The notes beneath the pieces are model-generated. The model was not told the origin of the DNA. It saw only the letters and a program-made list of their open reading frames with translations, and did not search any database. Shown here one piece after another: positions 8,971 through 18,114 of a stretch of 23,456 bases of DNA. The stretch covers positions 1 to 23,456 of the forward strand of contig JAUCBJ010001434.1 in assembly GCA_032718475.1 (NCBI GenBank), in the 5' to 3' direction. The translations under genes were made by a program, and so were the position numbers. Within the stretch, counting starts at the first letter, position 1. Each line of letters starts with the position of its first letter. This DNA comes from Nemertoderma westbladi. Its lineage: Eukaryota > Xenacoelomorpha > Nemertodermatida > Nemertodermatidae.

Positions 8971-9106
8971 TTTATCACCCAGTTATTTAGTTATTTTACG
9001 AGTTATTTATCCGAGGGCAGTTAACAAACACGAGGCGAAGCCGAGGGTTTCGTTAACTCCCCGAGGATAAATAACTCGTAAAATAACTAAATAACTGGGT
9101 GATAAA
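8971..9106. mobile_element. Palindromic MITE flanked by TA
   Basis: A near-perfect hairpin with arms of about 55 bp (8970-9025 and 9052-9107) and a 26-bp loop. The ends are TTTATCACCCAG and its complement, each next to a TA dinucleotide (8969-8970 and 9107-9108), as expected for a Tc1/mariner-type duplication. The loop contains CGAGGCGAAGCCGAGG, itself nearly symmetric. No coding capacity. Confidence 0.7.
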
Positions 9107-9341
9107 TATGTTGTCACCCGATCTCCACACGGGATAGGTTCTGCCAACCCAACATTTCTAAAACGGTTTTGTTTGGGGGACTAAGAATAAAAATGGGGCA
9201 TGGAAATTTTGGGGGTACAATCATAAACATTTACATTAGTTATTTATCCGTGGAAGATAACTAATTGTAAAGCAAATGTACTGGTTTTACGGTGATCTTC
9301 GAATAATAATTAATATATAAATTTATATAATCCAAACCTAA
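9107..9341. other. Non-coding spacer
   Basis: No gene seen. At about 9235-9268 a weaker inverted repeat (TTAGTTATTTATCC and GGAAGATAACTAA) echoes the sequence of the adjacent MITE arms, so the MITE-related region may extend this far. Confidence 0.35.
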
Positions 9342-10003
9342 CTTACTACTACTAGTATCGGCATGCTGCATTGCAGCTGCATTTTTAAGAATGGTGTGCC
9401 GGCTTGTCGACAAAATTGCGCCGCCACAACTCCCTATCACCCATGACATTTGCTAGATCATCCGCATCTTCAAGGCCAGTGTCCTTTAAGATGCGTCTCA
9501 AGAAAGTCATGGGCTGTCCACCATGCTTATTCACTCCATGAGGCTGCCAAAGTACAAGATTATGCACTGGCTGGTCCTCACGACGAAAGCAATGTCCTGC
9601 AAAGCGGAGGCGATTTTGTTCTAGTATCAAGCTTGGGGAAACCAATGAGACACCTCCAATGTTATATAGTGTCTGGTTGGAGATATGTACATTGTACTTG
9701 ACACAATGAACCCGGCGTAGCATTCTTGTGAATGTGCCATCCAGAGATTTGGTGTCCTCAGCAGTTAGAGCCCAGCATGGACTCCCATAGAGGAGTACTG
9801 GAACTACAGTACTGCTGCTCTAAATAATCGGACCTTAATTTTCCGATTAATTCTCGGTGACTTCCAAATCCTGGAAAGCCTATTCAAGGCTGCCCATGCC
9901 TTTCCCTTACGTATTCGAAGGTCCTCACCTGACTTCCGGATCCATGATCCCAGGTATCGGAAGTCGTCCACATGCTCAAGCATACCATCCTTTTTGAGCT
10001 TAT
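9342..10003 (-). mobile_element. LINE copy A, 3' fragment
   Basis: Nearly identical (about 97 % by eye) to the 3' half of copy D at 21228-22604. It covers the reverse-transcriptase C-terminus, from the DDFxYLGSWI motif to the terminal KPAHHS and the short 3' tail ending in TAG repeats (TACTACTAG on the + strand). A 5-bp insertion (AGTAC, about 9806) breaks the frame, leaving separate open parts at 9385-9723 and 9804-10003. Similarity to copy D stops at GCTTATGCTCAT near 10003. I found no convincing target duplication, so the 5' junction may be complex. Confidence 0.8.
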
Positions 10004-10427
10004 GCTCATGCACATTTCCCATACAGCCATATGTGATATGCTCATTGCCCATGCACATGTTTGTTTAACAAATTCTAATAATTCCTTTATGTTCCGAAAT
10101 TGCGAACCACTATTGAGGTGTCGATGTTTCCTTGATATATTCGGGTTACAAAGACTTCCATAAATGTAAATGACACCTATAGCGAGTTCATTGTAGGGGG
10201 TTTATATAATTTATATATAATTTACGATTATGATAATGTAAAATAGCGCGACAGAGGGAATCCGAAATGTTACATAATTATTGGGAGGCTGTGTAATAAT
10301 GTAATAATTGCCTAGTTTCTAAAGAGATAACTATTTTACATTAAATTCTCGACGTTGCTCAAATTTCCACTTTTAAACTGCGAATAAATTAAGTTGCTTT
10401 AAAAAAGTTACTGGTTGCCGACAAAGT
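10004..10427. other. Non-coding stretch
   Basis: No gene or clear repeat seen. AT-rich, with several TTTATATAA words near 10200-10225. The last part (about 10395-10438) reads in one frame with the segment after LINE copy B, as described for 11456-11613. Confidence 0.4.
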
Positions 10428-10438
10428 TACTCAAAAAG

Positions 10439-11455
10439 CTCATCTATCCCATCATAGTAGACATGTACCGAACAACAAGAGTCCCACAAGAAATGAAAAC
10501 AAATAAGTTGGTGCCAGTTCCCAAGCTGGGCAACCTAACACTCTATGGTTCTTTTCGGGGAATCTCATTGATCTCGATTGCTGCATAGCTATACAATAGG
10601 ATTCTATTAAATCGCATCAGGGATCCCATTGAGAGACTGCTCCGTGGAAATCAGAATGGGTTCCGTAAAGGTCGTGGGACCATGGAGCCCATTTTGGCAC
10701 TTAGAAGGATAATTGAAGAGTTATCAAAAAAGAAAGACAGGCATCTGGCTGTTATCTTTGTTGACTTCTTCAAGGCCTTTAATTCAGTCTCTCGCTCACG
10801 TATGTTCAGCATACTTTCAATATATGGGATTCCTGATGAAATTATTTCAGCAATCAGATCAGTATACGATGGTTCGACAACATTTGTGTCTACTGTTGAC
10901 GGTGACACAGAACCATTTGAAGTGTTATGGGGCGTCCTCCAAGGAGACACACTTGCACCATTCTTGTTCATTATTGTGGTTGACTATGTTATACGCATGT
11001 CCTTAGATCATTATAATGATGATGGGGTGATGATAACTCCACCTACTGGCTCCAGAAGTCGAGGAAATCCTGCCAAGTACCTAACTGATCTAGACTTTGC
11101 TGATGACTTAGGAGTACTCTCAGAATCATTAGAGGGAGCCCAACGGCTCCTCAGCTCATCAGAACATGCTGCTTCCAGTGTTGGTCTTTTTATTAACTCC
11201 AGAAAGACCAAAATTCTGACAGTTAACTTTGAAAGTCCTCAGCAAGTCTCTTGGCAGCCTCATGGTCTGAATAAGCATGGTGGACAGCCCATGACTTTCT
11301 TGAGACGCATCTTAAAGGACACTGGCCTTAAAGATGCGGATGATCTAGCAAATGTCATGGGTGATAGGGAGTTGTGGCGGTGCAATTTTGTTGACAAGCC
11401 GGCACAGCATTCTTAAAAATGCAGCTGCAATGCAGCATGCCGATCCTAGTAGTAG
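10439..11455 (+). mobile_element. LINE copy B, truncated and internally deleted
   Basis: Same family as copies A, C and D. It is flanked by an 11-bp direct repeat TACTCAAAAAG (10428-10438 and 11456-11466), the first T possibly belonging to the TAG-type tail. It reaches further 5' than copy D, showing the region before the fingers motif (PKLGNLTLYGSFRGISLIS). It has a TAG stop (10586-10588) where copy D has a Lys codon. Relative to copy D it lacks 154 codons (about 462 bp) between the residues encoded near 11250, so the frame stays open across the deletion. Confidence 0.85.
10682..11416 (+). pseudogene. LINE reverse transcriptase with in-frame deletion
   Basis: 244 aa of an RVT_1-type reverse transcriptase. 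Visible motifs are VIFVDFFKAF (domain A aspartate), GVLQGDTLAPFLF and DLDFADD (the catalytic FADD box). After SPQQVS it jumps directly to WQPHG, missing the thumb-like and early C-terminal region present in copy D. It ends KPAQHS before a TAA. The ATG at 10682 is internal to the original ORF, and upstream the same frame contains a TAG. With no endonuclease and part of the C-terminus missing it is very unlikely to be active. Neighbouring copy A carries the part missing here but on the other strand. Confidence 0.8.
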
Positions 11456-11613
11456 TACTCAAAAAGTGGCCACGTTTAATGGCTGACATGCAATTATCAG
11501 AATGTACCCTCAATGATTGCTCGTTTGTTGTTTTGGTTATTGTTGATAGTCAAGGACAAAACATAATTAAAACTGTGGTGTCATGTGAGCGCGGTGAGAG
11601 TGCGGTGCGGTGA
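11456..11613 (+). pseudogene. Possible transposase-like coding fragment cut by LINE B
   Basis: After the LINE tail, a frame continues to a TGA at 11611-11613 with the residues LNDCSFVVLVIVDSQGQNII. This weakly recalls the core of MULE/ZSWIM-type transposase domains, where a hydrophobic strand runs into V-D-x-x-G-x. The sequence immediately before LINE B (from about 10395) is open in the same frame once one copy of the 11-bp duplication is removed, so the LINE may have split an older coding fragment. The recognition is tentative: the segment is short, no catalytic residues can be confirmed, and it may be a chance ORF. Confidence 0.25.
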
Positions 11614-11775
11614 CAGGGCTGTGAAAATGCAATGGCGGTCACTCACAGCGTTTTGTTTTTGGATACAACGTTTCGAGAACGCGGCAGGGAAATTTTCAGT
11701 AATATCTCAATTTTTTGAATAAAATAACCCGCTATACCGCCACACCCTTTCCTTATGCCTTACTTAAGTTAGGTT
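11614..11775. other. Non-coding spacer
   Basis: Nothing recognised. It ends in CTTAAGTTAGGTTGG; the complementary wording (CCAAACCTAACTTA) also occurs at about 6939 and 9330, probably a short dispersed motif. Confidence 0.3.
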
Positions 11776-11926
11776 GGTGACACAGAACCATTTGAAGTGT
11801 TATGGGGCGTCCTCCAGGAAGACACACTTGCACCATTCTTGTTCATAATTGTGGTTGACTATGTTCTATGCATGTCCTTAGATCATCATAATGATGATGG
11901 GGTGATGATAACTCCACCTACTGGCT
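11776..11926 (+). mobile_element. LINE copy C, 151-bp internal fragment
   Basis: Matches copies B and D from GGTGACACAGAACC to CCACCTACTGGCTC, coding the GVLQ-DTLAPFLF region of the reverse transcriptase. It has neither 5' nor 3' LINE ends, so it is a rearranged remnant and not a simple insertion. It abuts a different LINE in the opposite orientation at 11926/11927. Confidence 0.85.
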
Positions 11927-12420
11927 CAACAACAGACTTTCTGGTGGTATCCATTGGATAGCATCTGGGCTGCAGCTCTACGACGGAGGCCGGACAGACA
12001 GGCGAGGTCTATCTCACCGTCCGAGACAGAGTTCGGATTATCAACGGCCCTGAGGATGGCAGTTGTGGGGGCGAATTTGCTTACCCCGCACCATAGCTTC
12101 CAGAAAAATCCTCTTACACGGTACACATGGTCGAGGGTGGGGATGTCGTCTGGATTGTGGAAAACTTCGCAACCGTATGTGACTGAAGGGTATACAACTG
12201 AAAACCACAATCGTCTAGCTGACTCCAAGGAGATAATTGACAAGTTGATCTTTGTTGAAAGATGCATACATGCAGCAATGCCCTTTTTGTAGATATATTT
12301 ATGATGACCGGATGGTTTGTTTGTTACAGTGAACATTACTCCGAGATAGACAAAAGTACTTGTAAACTCTACAGGGTGAACCTTTATAGTTGAGCTTGTA
12401 AAAATAGATGGAGACATCTA
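11927..12420 (-). mobile_element. Fragment of a second LINE family
   Basis: A minus-strand frame (ATG at 12415-12417, 163 aa) reads as the C-terminal part of a LINE reverse transcriptase. It has FVYLGVMFT (Y-L-G motif), then a helical stretch, then YPSVTYGCEVFHN (P-x-x-x-Y-G-x-E-V). It lacks the catalytic boxes. The family differs from copies A-D and from the fragment at 7588-8853. A stop codon lies directly before the ATG, so the start is an accident of truncation, and the TGA that ends the frame is made by the junction with copy C. Confidence 0.7.
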
Positions 12421-12588
12421 CTTGTCAAAATATAACCCGAAGGGAAAATTTAACTTTCGCCTATTGCGATGCCTCTAAGGTTGACCAACACACGCCCGTA
12501 CCCGATTGAAATAGTCCAAAACTATCTTGATATTCATTAATGTCACTTCATCCAACATAATTTAAATCTGACATTATTAGTTATGTAC
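12421..12588. other. Non-coding spacer
   Basis: Nothing recognised. It may include more of the decayed LINE, but no frame stays open. Confidence 0.3.
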
Positions 12589-12608
12589 TGTATATGGGTG
12601 TAAGCTAA

Positions 12609-12892
12609 GCAGACACCTGGTGCAGACAGTGGTGCAGACACCTGGTGCAGATAGTGGTGCCCACACCTGGTGCAGACAGTGGTGTAGAGACTGGTGTCGA
12701 CACTGGTGCAGACACTGGTGCCGACATTGGTGCTGACACTGGTGCATACAGTGGTGCAGACGTGGTGCAGACACTGGTGCAGACAGTGGTGCAGACACTG
12801 GTTGCGACACTGGTGCAGACACTGGTGCAGACAGTGGTGCAAACAGTGGTGCAGACACCTGGTGCAGACAGTGGTGCAGACACTGGTGCATA
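12609..12892 (+). repeat. 12-bp minisatellite array, left
   Basis: About 23-24 units of ACTGGTGCAGAC and variants (AGTGGTGCAGAC, ACCTGGTGCAGAC). Because 12 is a multiple of three, all frames stay open and give Gly-Ala-Asp-Thr, Leu-Val-Gln-Thr or Cys-Ala-like repeats; these are not genes. Confidence 0.9.
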
Positions 12893-13473
12893 CATAGATA
12901 GTCCCTCTTCAGCAAGGTACCGCTTCACATCTTCTTTAAGATGTTAGTAGCACGGGGGGATCATGGCGCCTATAGAAGATGACCAGGCATTAATTATGGC
13001 CTTTTCACGGTCAGCTCCAATAGCTCGTATGTTTCGCAGCTGTGGTCGAAGTAGTTAGTGTACTGTGTACTGTTAGTGAATGTATATCCCCAGCATGAGA
13101 AAATAACCTGATTAGCTCGTTTTATTAATAAGCAGTTATTCCAGTAAAGGTAAACAAATTAAACATTCTCTGTATAAAGTAGGTCATGTACTGTATAAAC
13201 AATCACAAACACTGTCGCTTAAGCCGCATTCCTTAGAGACATTGCTGCTCACAGTTTGTAGACATTATTGTTTATACGAAAACGGGAATACCGATTAATT
13301 ACTTTCGTAGACACCACTTAAAATTATTTTTAATCAGGGCTCATTCACCCATACGCAACCCGACTTGTACTAGGCCTACATACTACCTCCCTACATCATG
13401 TAGAATCTTTCAGTAGTTACGCGCATATTTGTAGATAATAAAGTCTTTGATAAAATATAATATAATAAATATT

Positions 13474-13753
13474 ACCAGTGTCTGCACCAGGTGTCTGCAA
13501 CTGTATCTGCACCAGTGTCTGCACCACTGTCTGCACCAGTGTCTGCACCACTGTCTGCACCACTGTCTGCACCAGTGTCTGCATCAGGTGTCTGCACCAC
13601 AGTCTGCACCAGGTGTCTGCACCACTGTCTGCACCAGTGTCTGCACCAGTGTCTGCACCACTGTCTGCACCAGTGTCTGCACCAGGTGTCTGCACCAGTG
13701 TCTGCACCACGGTCTGCACCAGTGTCTGCACCACTGTCTGCACCAGTGTCTGC
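13474..13753 (-). repeat. 12-bp minisatellite array, right (inverted)
   Basis: About 23 units of the reverse complement (GTCTGCACCAGT and variants). The lengths of the two arrays are nearly equal (284 and 280 bp), which would allow a very long hairpin. Confidence 0.9.
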
Positions 13754-13768
13754 TTAACGTTTACACCC

Positions 13769-14039
13769 TGTATACACGCTGCGTTTTTAGAAATTTATTT
13801 TATCAGTTAACACATCACCATTTTACTTTATTGGCCTATTTTACTTATATACCGTGCGTTTTACATTTTATTTTTAACAGTTATCACCCTATAATTTTAT
13901 CAATATAGCCTGCCATATAATTTTATCAATATAGCCTGCCAGGGCGTAAACCGAGCTTTGAATAATTGAATACAGGGTTTTCATAAACTAAAAACGTTTT
14001 ACTATAATGGAAATTATAGTCTTTTTTATACCATCTGAA
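13769..14039. other. AT-rich spacer with a 26-bp tandem duplication
   Basis: Two exact copies of a 26-bp unit (ATAATTTTATCAATATAGCC followed by TGCCAT or TGCCAG) at 13891-13942. No gene seen. Confidence 0.55.
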
Positions 14040-15332
14040 AGCTAAAACCCTGGGAAGGTGAGTATCACACTAGGTGGGATAAATATTTCTCCATTTGACG
14101 CAACACCGCCGCGGCCGCTATGAGGGAGGTGAATACCGCGGCCGCTCCTAAAGCCGCAGGCCATCGCTAACTATATAGGTTAACTTGGGATTCTGGGGGA
14201 CTTTTCGATGAAGGAACTGACCAAATTTTTTTATTTTCTCACCAGGGGAGCGGCTCGGAATTCTAAGATATTAGCAACTCTAACATTATTAAATCTAACC
14301 CTTCGACGGACACGGCGGACAAAAAACCGTCATTTTTTCGACAATTTTAAAATTTTTTTGAAAGGCGCTCTACATTGGCTCGAAAAAACCCTAGGTTATT
14401 GCTTAGCCGACGCCGGGATACGATAGAAGGGATTAATTAGTGAATTCGTTTTTTTTTTCAAAAAAGATTACCACGCCTTTTTTCCGAAAATGTCCGTCAA
14501 AGTTGAAAAAACGGACAAAATGACTTTGCGGGATCCGCTTTAACTCGGCTAATATTAATCGTACGGGGACGAAAGTAACGCGGTTGGAAAGGGGAAGAGT
14601 GGTACTACCTTCGTATCGAATGGGGGTAAGATATTTATTAAAATTTCGGGTGGAAAAAGGGGCTGTAAATTTGTACGTTTTTGTCCGTCTTTTTTGGAAA
14701 ACTTATTTCCGAAATGTTTAATTCAACAACGCGCGTAGGAATCCACTAATTCTTTTATGAAACTCGTAGAAGACCATTGGGGCTACGTTCCTATCGAATG
14801 GGGGTACAAAAAATATGTCGGCAATAGGGGCCAAAAAGGGCCAGAATTTGTAAAGTAGTATTTATCGAATAATTTTTTATTTTTAACTTTAGTTGGTTAA
14901 GGTACATTCTATACAGTCAATATCCATACGGGGAATTCAAATATGCTATCGGTTTTGCTCCAAGGATGATATTAAAGAAATGAGGGCCAAAATTATAATT
15001 TCGCGCTTCAAACTTGCTTCGCGGGAAATCGTCTAGCTCGAAAACTACTTAACTTACGGGAGATTTGTTTACACAGACTTATAGTGCGTTAAATTATCTA
15101 TCTAACAGCGTTAATCACAGCGCCGGAGGTATTATAAAACTGGAGCGGCAGGCGATCGTGTGAAATATAATATTTATAAAAAGGGACGAAAAATTTTTTT
15201 TTTTAACAAATCGCTATTCCATTATAATTTAGCGTATTGCGCCAAAAGTACCTGTAAAAAGTATCAAATTAACTCCGCTATCTTTTATCTTAACATATAT
15301 AATTAAAATTACGAATTTTAAGGGTCGAAAAA
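14040..15332. other. Anonymous low-complexity region with CpG-rich patches
   Basis: No convincing gene. GCCGCGGCCGCT and ACCGCGGCCGCT occur 30 bp apart at about 14110-14142. An imperfect internal repeat, ACNTTCNTATCGAATGGGGG, occurs at 14601-14628 and 14779-14806, with weaker similarity continuing into a G-rich stretch. Poly-A and poly-T runs and words such as TTTGTCCGTC recur. A 72-aa frame at 14208-14426 has an ATG but no recognisable feature, and I do not call it. Confidence 0.4.
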
Positions 15333-16490
15333 TGTTTGCGCTTTTAAGACCTTTGACAGTTTAACCTGCCAAAATTAGAATGTCTTTTGGATGATAGATA
15401 GTCTTTAGCCTATGACGAGTATTTGATACACTACATTAGCCGAAGCCAGTCTATGCGCAATCATTCACCCGTTGGATATACCCGGGAGACTGAGTTCGGA
15501 GCTTAATGATTGATGGTGTAAGCCTACTGTATTATTCGACTGATCGTAATATATAATCTCTGACAAATATTATTCACTTTCGGGAAATATTAACAGTTCC
15601 TTTAGGACGTGGCGCTCTAAATATGTAAACAGAGTTATGACTTAAACTATACACAACGAAAAGGCTATAGATTCACGTATATGGCGCATTCTTTAGGAGA
15701 TGCTTTGTTATCAGTTACAATCATACACAATGCTGCACAATACTGCACACTAATCTGCCGACCTTCACTAAATTTAGTCACGTATAAAGAGAGTAACAGA
15801 CAATACATGTCGGGCCTATAAAATAGCATGAGATTCACTTCAAACCACTTAACATAGGTCGCAATCGTTTATCTGTAACCGGTCTCTCTAACCTTTAGTA
15901 TATCAAGAAGATTGGGATGTCAGACTATTGATCAGTATTCCGATATAATATTTCATCAACAAATATAACGAATAATCAACAGCAAAGCAGTAAAGTTAAG
16001 GTATAAATGATTATTAAGTGAGTATAATTGGTTTGATAACAGATATACGTTCTATAATTAAGCCTACTAATGTAAAGCTAAAGACTGAAACACGGAGGTG
16101 CCAAAAGCCGATGTTCTTAGGCTTTGGGCAAATATAACACTGAATTCCTGAGTTTCTGTATCCACCTCCAACACAGAGACAAAAAACGCTCTGATTGGTC
16201 AACTGAACAACAAGAGAACAAAGAAACAAAGAAACGTCGACGTGGCAATATCAGCTGTTAGCCGTCGTCATGGTAGCGACACTGTTTTCAAGAGTATCGA
16301 GCTTATTGCGTCCCGAAATTGCGGATTATGTCCTCTAAAGTACAAATACAGAAGAAATGGCTTTTATGTCCTCTAAAACACCAGTACAGTAAGGACACGG
16401 CCTTTTTATGCCCAGTAAACCAACTACAGAGTACTTTACGGGGAAAATAACCGGCTAATTACGCAAAAGCTTTTACACCGCTCCCAGAAA
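15333..16490 (+). repeat. 1.2-kb dispersed repeat, copy 2
   Basis: Colinear with 2705-3905. The best-conserved blocks are around 15462-15493 (CATTCACCCGTTGGATATAC and on) and 15570-15618. It ends about 65 bp short of the stop codon of the unrecognised minus-strand coding block, so it lies where that block's 3' flank would be. Confidence 0.6.
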
Positions 16491-16555
16491 ATGGGATTTA
16501 AGTCTATAAAATATAACAAATCACAGTTTCTAAAATATAAAGATACTCTAAACAG

Positions 16556-16771
16556 TTAGTCTTTCTTACGCAGACGGCGTTTACGCAGTTTTTTGAGGCT
16601 AGCAAGAGTCCTTTTCTCTTTGGGGCGAGCCACTTTACTAGGAGGGCTATAAATCCTGGGTGAAGGGTGCAATATGATTGCATCAGAAGGTGTAGGATTA
16701 TGGTCGGGGTATCCGCCGTTTCGATATGCTTCTCCTCGAGCTGATTTTCCTCCGCTCGTAGCTGGATACGT
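16556..16771 (-). pseudogene. Unrecognised frame with a strongly basic C-terminus
   Basis: A 71-codon stretch between a TGA (16772-16774) and a TAA (16556-16558). Its first half is Gly/Pro/Ser-rich (GGYPDHNPTPSD). The end is very basic, with LKKLRKRRLRKKD as the last residues, like a nuclear-localisation or nucleic-acid-binding tail. It has no ATG of its own. An overlapping frame (open from 16803 to 16504) carries an acidic, charged helix-like segment, FLDERIQLRAEENQLEEKHI, so the likely reading is the helix in one frame followed by this tail after a one-base frame change. I do not recognise the family. It is probably the 3' end of the block reaching back to 18085. Confidence 0.4.
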
Positions 16772-16947
16772 TCATCCAAAAACTCTCGCAGAGAATGGGT
16801 TGTCTAAGTTCGATATCTTCTTAGAGATTCTGGATTTCACAATCGAACTGAAATAAAGACAATTCGTTTATCGCTTGGACTTGCTGTTACAACTTACGTT
16901 TATCTGAACAAACGCAGGTTTCCTTTCTGATCTTTGTAGAATAGCGT

Positions 16948-17430
16948 TTAACTCGTTTGGTACAACGTTCTCCGCCACTTTGGTGACAGATTATATCGCG
17001 TATATCGTGTTAAGCCGGGACGATGGTAAGGGTTAAACGGCGATATTAAATGTCCGCGTCCCAATCCGGCTAGGTAGAATGGGCTAATATCTAGGAAGCC
17101 CACAACTGGGGTGCCACCGACTAATTGTTCAGGTAACACTAGATCTTTGAGCAGTGAGTACAGCTCGGGAGGATCCGTCATACTAATAGGATCAAGAGTC
17201 TGAAGTCTCACTAGGGAATGAGGAGTTCTGATCGAGTATTCCGAAACTCTGATCATTGGTTTATTTAAGGATCGTCTGAGTCGAACGAGCGTAGGTGATA
17301 CATCGAACAAGTTTCGCTCGAAACTCCCGTAAGTATAGCGAGTAAAACCGTGTTTAAAGCAACGTCTCCACGGATGTTTATGTCTTTCCGTTTGTTGGTT
17401 GGGTCTTGGGCATTCATCGCAAAATACCAA
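16948..17430 (-). pseudogene. Unrecognised coding segment, third frame of block
   Basis: An open frame of about 160 codons ending in TAA at 16948; its nominal start is a TTG, so it has no real start codon. The part after about 17290 looks most protein-like, with hydrophobic and Gly/Pro-rich stretches such as VVGFLDISPFYLAGLGRGHL. It overlaps the preceding frame (17265-17879) by 166 bp, and the likely switch point lies in that overlap. A GTAAGT (16892-16897) and a TTTATTTCAG (ending 16848) lie just downstream and could bound a 50-bp intron, but each joined frame I tried meets a stop soon after. Function unknown. Confidence 0.4.
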
Positions 17431-17879
17431 AAACGCACGTCTTGTAGGGGGAAACGCGAGTGATCTTTCTCCAGGTTACAATATTCCTCCATCCGTTCGA
17501 AGCTATCCGGTACAACAGGTAGCGATCGATCGGTGGTAAGATACATCATAGTGGAATAGAGCCGTTTGAGTTCTACCATGCGGTCATGATGTATACCTTG
17601 AGGATATCGAGTTTCTAGATTCTGTTGACTGGTAATATCGAGATAGGTTTCTCTCAAGAATTCCAGGTATTTGGTGGAGTCGCTGCGTTTATCCGGCTCT
17701 TCGACATCTGCACTTTCGAGTCGGTTTCGAATAGAATTTTCGTGTTCGAGTCTCAGTTTATCGTTCCGCTTCCGCTGGGTATGATATTTAAATAAACCAT
17801 TTCCCTTTCGGTGTCTATATCGTCCGTATCGTGTAGGTCGATAGGATGACCAGTAGTTAAGAAGTCCACATACGTACCA
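17265..17879 (-). pseudogene. Unrecognised coding segment, second frame of block
   Basis: Open for about 204 codons with no plausible ATG at its start, so it is best read as continuing the frame at 17753-18085 after a one-base frame change. It begins very basic (HTQRKRNDKLRLEHEN), then turns charged and helical, with segments such as KYLEFLRETYLDIT and MVELKRLYSTMMYL, then an aromatic stretch VRFWYFAMN. No domain is recognised. The amino-acid mix is that of a real globular protein, and GC content is higher than in the surrounding DNA. A diverged mobile-element or virus-derived structural protein, or a host pseudogene, would all fit. Confidence 0.4.
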
Positions 17880-18085
17880 TTACGATGCGTATAGCGAGCG
17901 GTGAATTTTCTATAGTCCAACTCACGCGTGAGCTGCTCTTGGGACATTGGCGGTTCGATATAACGACCATCGTCCTCCGCAGCAGTTGGACCAGCGTCGC
18001 CGCGTATCAAGCTATCAACAAACGCTTGTAAAGGTAGAGTATATCGCTCCCTGATACCAAGATCATCTTCTATCAACTCAATCAT
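17753..18085 (-). pseudogene. Unrecognised acidic N-terminal segment of broken gene
   Basis: 110 aa from a true ATG (18083-18085) with an in-frame TAA a few codons upstream, so this is the likely start of the block. The product is acidic and opens with MIELIEDDLGIRERYTLPLQ. Later residues PPMSQEQLTRELDYRKFTAR look like a helical region. It ends in TGA at 17753, while the second frame is already open from 17879; the most economical reading is one protein of roughly 500 residues broken by one-base losses, always in the same direction. The start lies only 29 bp from a divergent ORF on the + strand. Function unknown. Confidence 0.45.
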
Positions 18086-18114
18086 ATCTGCTATATAAAT
18101 TTATCCATATTATA

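Larger units (their letters stand above)
12596..13768. mobile_element. Foldback-like element with 12-bp repeat arms
   Basis: Two arrays of the same 12-bp repeat lie in opposite orientation about 580 bp apart. Outside the arrays the ends also match in inverted orientation: GGGTGTAAGCTAAGCAGACAC at the left and, in reverse complement, GGGTGTAAACGTTAAGCAGA at the right. A short direct repeat TGTATA (12589-12594 and 13769-13774) flanks this and could be a target duplication, but it is AT-rich and weak evidence. The core (12893-13473) has no ORF. Long inverted arms built from tandem repeats resemble foldback transposons; two arrays inverted by a local rearrangement would be the alternative. Confidence 0.55.

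Noticed and set aside
12543-12947. Several 100-codon frames on both strands within the 12-bp array (and again at 13417-13908)
   Set aside because: A repeat period divisible by three keeps every frame open; the peptides are pure low-complexity repeats with no gene features.
14208-14426. 72-codon ORF with ATG, Lys/Arg-rich
   Set aside because: No recognisable domain; lies in poly-A/T and CG-rich filler; length is within chance expectation.
2705-16490. The two 1.2-kb repeats as LTRs of one giant element
   Set aside because: They are about 11 kb apart, strongly diverged, and the interval is filled with unrelated insertions without retroviral-type genes; dispersed repeats are the safer reading.
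16848-16897. A 50-bp GTAAGT...TTTATTTCAG intron on the minus strand
   Set aside because: The splice signals look good, but every joined frame I tried meets a stop within a few codons, so it does not repair the broken gene block.
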